DNA from: a virus
Strand: one strand, 5' to 3'
Length of the DNA: 31,864 nt
IMG/VR virus record: IMGVR_UViG_3300032820_000064
Location: 1 to 31,864 of that record
Below the pieces are notes generated by a model that made no database searches, was not told the DNA's origin, and was given only the letters and a program-made list of their open reading frames with translations. Below are positions 23,035 to 29,243 of the stretch, piece after piece. Every line of letters begins with the position of its first letter. The stretch's first letter is position 1. Position numbers and translations under genes: made by a program.

Positions 23035-23943
23035 ATGGTTACACCAACTGTGAATGATATCCAAATGCAGTTTACTGATTTGAAACTGTATGCCCGTAAC
23101 TTGATTGAGTTAATGGATGTGCGTGTGTCTTATGAGAATAGGGTGCATATGTCTGCGATGAATGACCCTTTGATTGGGGGTGGGGAGAAGATTAGTAAGA
23201 AAGATCCTCGTTTCGTTGCTCTTCTACATGATGTGGGGGTTCTTAATCCCACTGAGGAGGACATTGCGGAGGCGAAGATTAGTTCTTCGTTCACTGGGAT
23301 TTGTAGAAGCGAAAAGAAAACAGAGAAGGTGTTGATTAAGAAAATGGTGACAGCATTCTCAGGGGATCATGTCACTGAGTTTCTTGGGACTGTTGGTATT
23401 GGTGATAAAGGTATTGCTCGTCTTGCTGGAGAGATTGGGCATCCGTGTCTTGCGTTTCCTCATCATTGGGAACCGAATCCGAAATGGAAAGAGGGAAGTA
23501 AGACTGAGAAGAAACGGATTCTTGTAGCGGATGAATACTTTGTGCGTAATGTTGGGAAGTTGTGGTCATATTGTGGGGTTGGTGATTCGACTAGGAAAAG
23601 AGCGAAAGGTATGTCACCGGAGGAAGCCACAGCATTGGGGAATCCTAGAGCGAAAGCTCTTGTTTATGTGATAGCGAGTAACACTATGATGATGGAAGGC
23701 AATCCAAATAAGAATGGGGTTGTTAGACCTCGTTCGCCTTACCGTGATGTTTACGATGAAGCTCGTGTCGTTTATGATCAACGAGATTGGACGCCTCAAC
23801 ATAGTATGAATGCTGCACTTCGTAAGGTAGGTAAAACAATACTCCGAGATTTTTGGGTAGCTGCACGTGATGATCTGGTAGATCTTGGTGTACTGGAGTT
23901 GAGTCCCGCACCGCAACAGAAAAAGATGTTGGTAGCTGCCTAA
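23035..23943 (+). CDS. IS110-like transposase C-terminal-domain protein, 302 aa
   Basis: The N-terminal 110 residues are helical. Near residues 110-135 GTVGIGDKGIARLAGEIGH is a helix-hairpin-helix. After this come LWSYCGVGDSTRKRAKG (about 175-195), GNPRAKALVYVIASNT (about 202-217) and a C-terminal helix with RKVGKTILRDFW. The order PGIG-like hairpin, (A/Y)xG(L/V), GNxRxK, closing helix is that of the C-terminal half of IS110-family transposases (Transposase_20), whose catalytic Ser lies in this half; Ser185 is in the right neighbourhood. The N-terminal RuvC-like DEDD domain is absent, so it should not transpose like IS110. A DNA- or RNA-binding role is likelier. It follows the terminator and ends six bases before the hairpin array. 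The resemblance is by eye and moderate. Confidence 0.5.
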   Translation: MVTPTVNDIQMQFTDLKLYARNLIELMDVRVSYENRVHMSAMNDPLIGGGEKISKKDPRFVALLHDVGVLNPTEEDIAEAKISSSFTGICRSEKKTEKVLIKKMVTAFSGDHVTEFLGTVGIGDKGIARLAGEIGHPCLAFPHHWEPNPKWKEGSKTEKKRILVADEYFVRNVGKLWSYCGVGDSTRKRAKGMSPEEATALGNPRAKALVYVIASNTMMMEGNPNKNGVVRPRSPYRDVYDEARVVYDQRDWTPQHSMNAALRKVGKTILRDFWVAARDDLVDLGVLELSPAPQQKKMLVAA

Positions 23944-23948
23944 GATCT

Positions 23949-24412
23949 GAACCTTCTCCCTCTGAGAAAGGCACGATACCCAAAGCTAGACCGAGGGGGA
24001 GGTTCAATAATCTCACTAACCAGGTCGCCCCCGCTACCCAGTCATCACACGTTGGTGGGATTGTTGAGCCCCTCCATCATATATACGATATCTAAATCAG
24101 TATCGAGAGGTTCAATAATCTCACTAGCCGAGTTGTTTGCGATACCCCGATTATTGCCGCTGGTGGGATCATTGAGCCCCTTATGTCCTAACTATGAATC
24201 GACATCCCGACTCGCCACGTAAACATGAGCGGTTCAATAATCTCACTAGCCACCGGATCGGCGATAACCAAACAAGTACTGCTAGTGGGATTGTTGAGCC
24301 TCCGGCCACGTGATGCTCGATACCCAGTGAAACCTCGCCGAGGGTTCAATAATCTCACTAACCAAGTCCGAAGCGACACCTTGAACTTCATCGTTAGTGG
24401 GATTGTTGAACT
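23949..24412 (+). repeat. Array of hairpins with 30-nt loops and a centred CGATACCC-like core
   Basis: Four full units at 24001-24070, 24109-24178, 24231-24300 and 24343-24412 each have a left arm GGTTCAATAATCTCACTARC, exactly 30 nt, and a right arm of type GYTRGTGGGATTGTTGARCC. Of 80 paired positions 66 are Watson-Crick, 13 are G-U in plus-strand RNA and one is a mismatch. Left position 19 and right position 2 covary (A-U in units 1 and 4, G-C in units 2 and 3). A preceding unit with a different stem (arms 23949-23962 and 23993-24005, 30-nt loop) overlaps the first arm. Right arms also pair with the next left arm, again around 30-nt loops at 24075-24104 and 24307-24336, and a 36-nt loop between units 2 and 3. 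Every interval has the core centred (starts 23974, 24032, 24086, 24140, 24200, 24262, 24318, 24374), always rightward, with consensus CGNYANCY. The family is not recognised. Confidence 0.9.
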
Positions 24413-24414
24413 TC

Positions 24415-24443
24415 TTGACACTAAAAGGTACAATAACTATAAG
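24415..24443 (+). promoter_or_regulatory. Strong promoter candidate after the hairpin array
   Basis: TTGACA (24415-24420) and TATAAG (24438-24443) are exactly 17 bp apart, close to the sigma-70 consensus. It starts three bases after the last hairpin. The start point would fall only a few bases before the ATG at 24454, so the transcript would be nearly leaderless and the AAAGGGA box would be mostly outside it. Confidence 0.55.
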
Positions 24444-24453
24444 AAAGGGACCA

Positions 24454-24726
24454 ATGATAAGAGCAAAGACTATACGCATTCCCGATTGCAGTACATCGCA
24501 AGGGGTAGTGGAATACATTGAGCAACGCATCACAGATATAAAAGAAGGAGACCCAGACCGGGGCGGTATTGGGGAGTTACTTGTGTTACTCAAATGGATT
24601 GAAGAAGATGTCGGAGCGATGCTTGATCACATGGAACGTGAATCGAATGAGCGTGCTATGCAAATGGCTATCAAAATGCAGGACGCTGGCGTGACTGACG
24701 CAATGTTGGAAGCACGCCGCTTTTAG
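24454..24726 (+). CDS. Hypothetical early protein, 90 aa
   Basis: The ATG at 24454 is preceded by AGAAAGGGA. An in-frame GTG at 24397 lies inside the last hairpin and across the promoter and is not used here. The product is helical and charged, with an apolar stretch GELLVLLKWIEEDVGAML near residues 40-57 and a Met-rich helix at the end (ERAMQMAIKMQDAGVTDAM). No domain is recognised. It is the first gene after the array and likely the first gene of the early transcript. Confidence 0.62.
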   Translation: MIRAKTIRIPDCSTSQGVVEYIEQRITDIKEGDPDRGGIGELLVLLKWIEEDVGAMLDHMERESNERAMQMAIKMQDAGVTDAMLEARRF

Positions 24727-24801
24727 AACGTAGTTACTTGGAGGCTCGCACTAAGACCGGGGAAGCCTGGCACGGTGTGTTACCTGAGTAGCTGCAAGAA
24801 A

Positions 24802-24849
24802 GGGAGAGGGGTGAGCCAACGTGGATTTTCCGTATAAGCCCCCTCTCCC
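24802..24849 (+). repeat. Perfect 10-bp intergenic hairpin
   Basis: 24802-24811 pairs perfectly with 24840-24849 (GGGAGAGGGG and its complement) around a 28-nt loop. It lies between the 90- and 179-residue genes. There is no T tract, so it is not a classical terminator. Its loop lacks the array core, so it is not counted in that family. Confidence 0.6.
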
Positions 24850-24875
24850 GAAGATCTCAATGAAAGGGAAAAGAA

Positions 24876-25415
24876 ATGGTTACAAAGACAGAAACATATA
24901 CCCCCACCGTTTACGGGATGTTGCGTCATGCGTTTGCTGAACAACAACTCGAACGTGAACAAGCGCTTGCTGGGTTAAAGGCAAACGTTGAAACATTTGT
25001 GGCTGATGGGAAAAGCGAAGAGCTTTGGACGTGGCTATGGCCTGCGTTGAATGGGTTCGCTATAACTATTAATGCACAGGTGCGTCGAGCCGAGATGGCT
25101 AGGGCTGCTGAGGAGAATAGGGGCGCACATCTAAAGGTTACTAATGCTATAACTGGAATCGTTGAAGAGTTTTTAGTGCCTGAGATTCTTGATATTCGTC
25201 GTGTGTCTGTGCGGGTGAATGGTTGTCACATGCTCTTTGGTGACATGACTATTGAGCAGCACAGTGCCAAGATTGATGAGCTTCAAATGCATATTGATGG
25301 GGCTGTTGAATCTCGGGATCAGCATAAGACTGCTAAAGAAATTCTTGAAACAGCCGGAGTGAATACTCTTAACGAGATTACGGATGAAGCAACCGTTGGT
25401 TCTATTAATAAATAA
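24876..25415 (+). CDS. Early protein preceding DUF932 gene, 179 aa
   Basis: A helical, soluble protein. The N-terminal half has a long helix (FAEQQLEREQALAGLKANVE) and Trp-rich KSEELWTWLWPALNG (about 48-62). The second half has a strand-like RVSVRVNGCHMLFGDM (about 107-123) and ends in helices. AAAGGGAAAAGAA lies before the start. No known family is recognised. The next gene is a DUF932 protein, and the two may form an early pair. A hairpin of the array family lies immediately after its stop. Confidence 0.7.
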   Translation: MVTKTETYTPTVYGMLRHAFAEQQLEREQALAGLKANVETFVADGKSEELWTWLWPALNGFAITINAQVRRAEMARAAEENRGAHLKVTNAITGIVEEFLVPEILDIRRVSVRVNGCHMLFGDMTIEQHSAKIDELQMHIDGAVESRDQHKTAKEILETAGVNTLNEITDEATVGSINK

Positions 25416-25419
25416 GTTC

Positions 25420-25477
25420 TTTCTCCTTGGAATCAACCACTAAACGTTATCCATTTGGTTCTCATTCCAAGGGGAAG
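25420..25477 (+). repeat. Solitary copy of the 30-nt-loop hairpin element
   Basis: 25420-25433 pairs with 25464-25477 over 14 bp, two of them G-U in plus-strand RNA, around a loop of exactly 30 nt. Loop positions 12-19 read CGTTATCC, matching the array core at its invariant C, G, A and C. The stem sequence is unrelated to the array arms, so the shared parts are stem, loop length and core. An inner 5-bp pairing (AACCA/TGGTT) is possible within the loop. Confidence 0.8.
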
Positions 25478-25519
25478 ATGACTCTAAGAAAAACATAAAA
25501 CAAATAAAGGGAGAAATAT

Positions 25520-26515
25520 ATGTCACATCAGATGACAACACTTGATGCTGAGAATGCCTTGTATCGTCAGGCTGCTTGGCACAAGCTGGGTACTGTTGGA
25601 CCTATTCATTGGGAGGAAGCTCGTGATGCTTTCGACTGGTGCGAGGTTGAACGTACACCCATACTCATTGAACATCACGGGGTAAGTGAAATTCTTGAAG
25701 GCCGACAAGTCTTGAAGATGCTTAACTATCCCCATGCATATGCGGAAGTAAGTAGCAGATATCAGATAGTTCAGCATCGGTTCATGGCTGATGACCTAAC
25801 CGGGATGCTGCTCGACACTGATCTTGTGGAAACCATCGAGTCTGTTGGTACCTATGACAATGGTGCTGTTGGGTATGTGTCCTTAAAATTTAAGGATGGT
25901 ATTGATATTCCTGGCTGGTCGCATGTCCATTCGATGTTTAACATTGGTAATGGGCACGATAAGAATGTGCCGTTGATTGCTACTCAATCAGCACATGCTG
26001 TTGTGTGTGCCAATACTTTTAAGCTGAACATCTTAGATAAGGATGCGATCTTTAAGTTCAAAAAGATTGGTGATCCGCAGGGCATGATGGAGGAAGCTGT
26101 TCGGGCTTTGTGTGATGGGTATGAAAGGAATGTGCGATACGGCAAAATGATTGAGCGTATGGCGAACGAAGAGTTTGTTAATGAGCAATGGCGTGAGTTG
26201 CGTCACCAGTTATTCCCTATGCCTCGACGTAAGCCGGGAGAGAGTCAGCAAGGGTATCGAAATATTGTTACTCGTTGGGACACTACCCAAGAGGGGTTGC
26301 ATCATCGTTACTTTAATGACGAGGATGTTCAACCTATTATGGGTACTAAGTGGGGTGCACTCATGGCTATTCAAGCCTGGGAGCAGAAAGATAAATCGTT
26401 TAAGGGTTTGAAAAGTAGCTTTGAACGTACACAAAGGCATCAAGCAGCCGTGATGTTTGGTAAACTACCTGTAACCGAGAAAGCTGCGAAGATACTTACG
26501 GGGGTAAGTGAATGA
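25520..26515 (+). CDS. DUF932 phage/plasmid-type protein, 331 aa
   Basis: The family is recognised from the N-terminal AWHKLGTVG (about 14-22), the strand YAEVSSRYQIVQHRFMADD (about 74-92), GAVGYVSLKFKDGIDIPGW (about 115-133), and the block VPLIATQSAHAVVCANTF (about 149-166). DUF932 proteins (the LGT_TIGR03299 type) are common in phages and plasmids, usually among replication or early genes; their biochemical function is not settled. The length is typical. A GGGAGAAATAT ribosome-binding site is present. The stop overlaps the next gene's start by ATGA. Confidence 0.88.
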   Translation: MSHQMTTLDAENALYRQAAWHKLGTVGPIHWEEARDAFDWCEVERTPILIEHHGVSEILEGRQVLKMLNYPHAYAEVSSRYQIVQHRFMADDLTGMLLDTDLVETIESVGTYDNGAVGYVSLKFKDGIDIPGWSHVHSMFNIGNGHDKNVPLIATQSAHAVVCANTFKLNILDKDAIFKFKKIGDPQGMMEEAVRALCDGYERNVRYGKMIERMANEEFVNEQWRELRHQLFPMPRRKPGESQQGYRNIVTRWDTTQEGLHHRYFNDEDVQPIMGTKWGALMAIQAWEQKDKSFKGLKSSFERTQRHQAAVMFGKLPVTEKAAKILTGVSE

Positions 26516-26985
26516 GAACGGGGAAAGAGTTACGTGATACTGCTATGGCTCAGGTTGAGTTAGGTGCTGCGCCGTCACAGAAAATGGTGGTGAAGCAAGC
26601 TATTCAGCGTTGTTATCAACGGTTTCATCCACGTACGCAATGGACTACGGATGAAGTTCACGAAGAGTTAGAGCTAGCTGGAGTGACATTAAAAGAAGGA
26701 CGGTTATTGGGTCCGTTGATGAAGCGTGCTGAAACGGCAGGCATGGTTGAAAGAGTTATGTGTTTGTTGTGTCATCGACAAGAGACTCGACCTTCGACTA
26801 GAGCTAAGCGTCATGCTGGTCCTCAATATGTGTGGCGTAGTACTAGTCAGGGGTATCACAGCGGGACAGGACAAGTTGTACCTGAAACTTATGATGATGT
26901 GTTTTGGGATGATGTTGATCGACAAATAAAACAAGCGAAGGAAGATAAGTATTTTCCTGAGAAAGAACTTGGAGGAGAAGGATGA
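26512..26985 (+). CDS. Winged-helix DNA-binding protein candidate, 157 aa
   Basis: Residues about 25-85 contain AIQRCYQRFHPRTQWTTDEVHEEL and LLGPLMKRAETAGMVERV, the helix-turn-helix plus wing pattern used by phage proteins that bind origins or regulate early genes. CLLCHRQ near 84-90 and Lys/Arg-rich RAKRHAGPQYVWRS follow. The C-terminal 45 residues are acidic. It is coupled by four-base ATGA overlaps to the DUF932 gene before it and the small acidic gene after it. Regulator or replication accessory are both possible. Confidence 0.62.
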   Translation: MRTGKELRDTAMAQVELGAAPSQKMVVKQAIQRCYQRFHPRTQWTTDEVHEELELAGVTLKEGRLLGPLMKRAETAGMVERVMCLLCHRQETRPSTRAKRHAGPQYVWRSTSQGYHSGTGQVVPETYDDVFWDDVDRQIKQAKEDKYFPEKELGGEG

Positions 26986-27197
26986 CAACATTTGAAGTTG
27001 AGGTAGCTCAAACTTTGTATTGGTTAGTCACTATCGAATATGAAGGTGACGCCGATCCCGAAGATGCTATTGATGAAGTTCTAGAAATGGGTGAAACAGA
27101 TAACTTTGATGAGATGAACGATCATTACAGTTTTGCTGTGCACGAAGAACGTCAAGTGAAGATCTTGGCTATTGACGGGGAGAGGTACGAACAATGA
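26982..27197 (+). CDS. Small acidic hypothetical protein, 71 aa
   Basis: A Glu/Asp-rich product with a beta-like start (TTFEVEVAQTLYWLVTIEYE), an acidic middle and a C-terminal strand (EERQVKILAIDGERYEQ). The alternating pattern suggests a small alpha/beta fold. Its high negative charge would be compatible with DNA mimicry, but that is speculative. GGAGGAGAAGG precedes its start, and it overlaps neighbours by ATGA on both sides. Confidence 0.65.
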   Translation: MTTFEVEVAQTLYWLVTIEYEGDADPEDAIDEVLEMGETDNFDEMNDHYSFAVHEERQVKILAIDGERYEQ

Positions 27198-27364
27198 GTT
27201 TTGAAATGGCGCAAGCCCAATACGATTCAATGGAACCACCAGACTGGGACGAATGCCCGGTCTGCGAAGACCTAGAAGAATGCGAATGCGACTTCGAAGG
27301 TACCAGACGAATTGCTGCATCGGACTATGCGGATCGCCTCATTGATGAGGCCCGAGGTAACTGA
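27194..27364 (+). CDS. Small acidic Cys-containing protein, 56 aa
   Basis: A 56-codon frame beginning in an ATGA overlap with the previous stop. It has CPVC at residues 21-24 and CEC at 30-32 within a very acidic context (about one quarter Asp/Glu), which could form a single metal site. The C-terminal half is a helix, IAASDYADRLIDEA. It is followed three bases later by the Cas4-like nuclease. No family is recognised. Confidence 0.62.
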   Translation: MSFEMAQAQYDSMEPPDWDECPVCEDLEECECDFEGTRRIAASDYADRLIDEARGN

Positions 27365-27367
27365 TAG

Positions 27368-28192
27368 ATGCAAGAGATTCAATCAGTAGCCTGGGCTTTA
27401 GCTGACCTTGGAGTAGCTGACGACAAGAAAGCCACTGCTGATGGGTCGTTTCTGCGTGCGTCAGGTGTCAGTTCGTGTATCCGTAAACAGATATATGACG
27501 GACTGGAACTACCATTCTCTACATTCAACTTCGAGAACGCAGCCAACGGGCTCATAGCCAGAGAAATTGGTAACACATTACATGAACAAATTCAGAGTGC
27601 GTTAGAAGCTAACGCTGTTGTCTTCAAAGACTTCGAAGCTGAGGTACCTGTATCGTTGCCTGAGTTCATGCGATCAGGTCACGCCGATGGAGTGTATGTA
27701 AACGATAGTGACGACAAGATAGTCGTCGAAATAAAAACGATGCGTAACTATGGGTTTAGAAAAGCTCGTCGAGAGGGACCGAAGGAAGAGCACCTGTTAC
27801 AGGCTGCTGCTTACGCTATGGGATTAGGTCACAACTTTATCCACATGGTGTACGTGTGTACTGATGCGACACCGGGAAAGTGGAAAGACAGTGCACGGGC
27901 TGGAGATATGGTCGAGTGGTTGATTGACATAGATGATGTGATCGACCAGACAGGGGCCACTCTCCGTGTTATAGCAAACTATGTAATGTCCGATGAATGC
28001 GCCCAAGCTGGTATGGCGTTGAGTGATGACGTGATACCTGATGGATTGAAAGCCCTTTGGAATACGGGTGATGAAGATACGCCTTGGGAATGTAAATACT
28101 GTGGGCATTACAGCTTATGTGGGATCTCAATGGGAGATTCGGTAAGCGAAATTCTTAAATGTAAGGGAGAATATTTTGAGTCAATTATCTAA
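27368..28192 (+). CDS. Cas4/RecB-like PD-(D/E)XK nuclease with Fe-S cluster cysteines, 274 aa
   Basis: Visible active-site features of the RecB/Cas4 nuclease group are His72 (NTLHEQ), Asp107 in SGHADG, Glu121-x-Lys123 in VVEIKT and Gln145 in HLLQAAAYA. Four cysteines sit as in Cas4 and AddB: one near the N-terminus (Cys37 in SSCIRKQIY) and three near the C-terminus (Cys242, Cys245, Cys251 in WECKYCGHYSLC), expected to hold a 4Fe-4S cluster. Such proteins resect DNA ends. It precedes a Rad52-like annealing protein and SSB, which makes a resection-annealing recombination set in the manner of lambda Exo-Beta. No cas1 or cas2 gene is in the window, so a role in CRISPR adaptation is not indicated. 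Confidence 0.87.
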   Translation: MQEIQSVAWALADLGVADDKKATADGSFLRASGVSSCIRKQIYDGLELPFSTFNFENAANGLIAREIGNTLHEQIQSALEANAVVFKDFEAEVPVSLPEFMRSGHADGVYVNDSDDKIVVEIKTMRNYGFRKARREGPKEEHLLQAAAYAMGLGHNFIHMVYVCTDATPGKWKDSARAGDMVEWLIDIDDVIDQTGATLRVIANYVMSDECAQAGMALSDDVIPDGLKALWNTGDEDTPWECKYCGHYSLCGISMGDSVSEILKCKGEYFESII

Positions 28193-28595
28193 GTTAGCTA
28201 CACCATTTCCAGAGAGGTTTATTGAAAGCAAACCAGGAGCATTTGCGGCAGCTTATGTGCCGCATGGGATTGTTACCCAATTCTTATTAGGGATGGTAGG
28301 ACCATATGATTTTAGTATTGATACTATTATTCGGGATGCTGACGGTACTGCTACTGGTATCCTCTGTACTCTTACTGTTGATGTTGACGGACGAACTACC
28401 TCGATACAAGAGGTTGGTGAGTGCGAGAATCCGAGCAACTGGAAGACAGACGGAGCACGTATAAAGGCATGTGCATCTGATGGTATTAAAAGGTGTGCTA
28501 TGAGGTTGGGCTTAGGTCTGCATCTCTGGCATAAGAAAGACAAGGACTATGTTCTTGCAGACATACTCAATAAAAGGATGGAAGAAGATGAGTGA
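28176..28595 (+). CDS. Rad52/Sak-like single-strand annealing protein, 139 aa
   Basis: The pattern LATPFPERFIESKPG at the N-terminus, YVPHGIVTQFLLGMVGPYDF (about 27-46), a central beta region (ATGILCTLTVDVDGRTTSIQ) and SDGIKRCAMRLGLGLHLW near 102-119 matches phage Rad52-type annealing proteins, in which the basic KRCAMRLG helix contributes to ssDNA binding. It is shorter than typical full Rad52 domains, as in the small phage members. It starts with TTG, with GGGAGA upstream, overlapping the nuclease by 17 nt, so the two are made together. It probably anneals strands exposed by the nuclease during replication-linked recombination. Confidence 0.8.
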   Translation: MSQLSKLATPFPERFIESKPGAFAAAYVPHGIVTQFLLGMVGPYDFSIDTIIRDADGTATGILCTLTVDVDGRTTSIQEVGECENPSNWKTDGARIKACASDGIKRCAMRLGLGLHLWHKKDKDYVLADILNKRMEEDE

Positions 28596-28980
28596 TATAA
28601 GTATCGCCGGGAATATAGGGCAAACGCCTGAGTTAAGGTTCTCTAAAGCAGGGAAAGCAAACATGATGTTTTCCGTAGCTGTGACTACGGGGCGTAACGA
28701 AACTAAGGCAGTGCATTGGTTCGATGTCAAATGTTTCGACATACTGGCCGAACGTATAGCTGAACTACAAAAAGGTGACCGGGTGTTAGTCAAAGGGCGC
28801 ATGAAAGAAGACGAGTGGACTAACAAAGAAGGCAAGACCACCAAGAAACTTAGGCTATACGCTGACGATGCTGGCCCTTCGTGGAGATGGGAACCGAAAG
28901 GTACCCGAAGTGATACGGTAGAAACAGCAGCAGTTGAAGCTATACAAAAGGGGTTCGCGGATGGTGAGGAGCCCTTTTAG
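28588..28980 (+). CDS. ssb: Single-stranded DNA-binding protein, 130 aa
   Basis: An OB-fold SSB: IAGNIGQTPELRFSKAGKANM at the start, then VHWFDVKCFDILAERIAEL and GDRVLVKGRMKEDEW, and an acidic tail ending GEEPF, similar to the DDDIPF tip that recruits partner proteins. The ATG at 28588 is chosen because it aligns with the usual SSB N-terminus, follows GGAAGAAG and overlaps the previous stop by eight bases. A frame opening at 28549 would add 13 residues unlike the family. It protects ssDNA in replication and in the recombination set around it. Confidence 0.94.
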   Translation: MSDISIAGNIGQTPELRFSKAGKANMMFSVAVTTGRNETKAVHWFDVKCFDILAERIAELQKGDRVLVKGRMKEDEWTNKEGKTTKKLRLYADDAGPSWRWEPKGTRSDTVETAAVEAIQKGFADGEEPF

Positions 28981-29243
28981 TGGACGACAATAATAGTATT
29001 TTGATTCCGATATTGAATGATGATGTCACTATCTTTTCGGTAGTAGTACCTAAAGATTTTGCAGATGCAGTTGAGTTTGCAGCGATCAAAATGGTAGACC
29101 GATTCGATGCTCATCCTGCTGGATATCAAATGGATCCGAATAATAAGATGGCGCAAGCACGTTCATTCTTAGTTCAAAATTCGATGCAACTATTTCTTAG
29201 AGACTACGAAGACGAAGATTTCTTACCACCAGATTTGGGATAA
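28980..29243 (+). CDS. Early hypothetical protein, 87 aa
   Basis: It starts with GTG in a one-base overlap with the SSB stop, and its own stop overlaps the next gene start by one base. The product is acidic with an N-terminal beta part (SILIPILNDDVTIFSVVV) and a helical rest (FADAVEFAAIKMVD), ending in an acidic LPPDLG tail. No domain is recognised. Tight coupling between SSB and the resolvase-like nuclease suggests a replication or recombination accessory. Confidence 0.65.
   Translation: MDDNNSILIPILNDDVTIFSVVVPKDFADAVEFAAIKMVDRFDAHPAGYQMDPNNKMAQARSFLVQNSMQLFLRDYEDEDFLPPDLG

Noticed and set aside
24001-24362. tRNA genes, suggested by GGTTCAATAATC resembling a T-arm
   Set aside because: No acceptor, D-arm or anticodon arm can be drawn around any copy, and the motif is simply the left arm of the repeat hairpin.
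23949-24412. CRISPR array
   Set aside because: The conserved 20-nt arms alternate in orientation and pair with each other, the 30-nt intervals share a centred core, and there is no cas1, cas2 or effector gene. A CRISPR has direct repeats and unrelated spacers.
23949-24412. Integron attC sites or a lox/FRT-type recombination array
   Set aside because: Inverted arms around an asymmetric core recall such sites, but attC needs GTTRRRY/RYYYAAC boxes at the outer ends, which are absent, and lox/FRT arms directly flank an 8-bp spacer rather than a 30-bp interval. No integrase gene is visible. G-U patterning points to RNA.
24397-24453. GTG start at 24397 for the 90-residue gene
   Set aside because: It lies within the last hairpin and would run across the TTGACA/TATAAG promoter; the ATG at 24454 has AGAAAGGGA directly upstream.
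27368-28192. Cas4 as part of a phage CRISPR adaptation system
   Set aside because: Domain features match Cas4, but the neighbours are an annealing protein and SSB, with no cas genes or direct-repeat array in the window; a recombination role explains it better.
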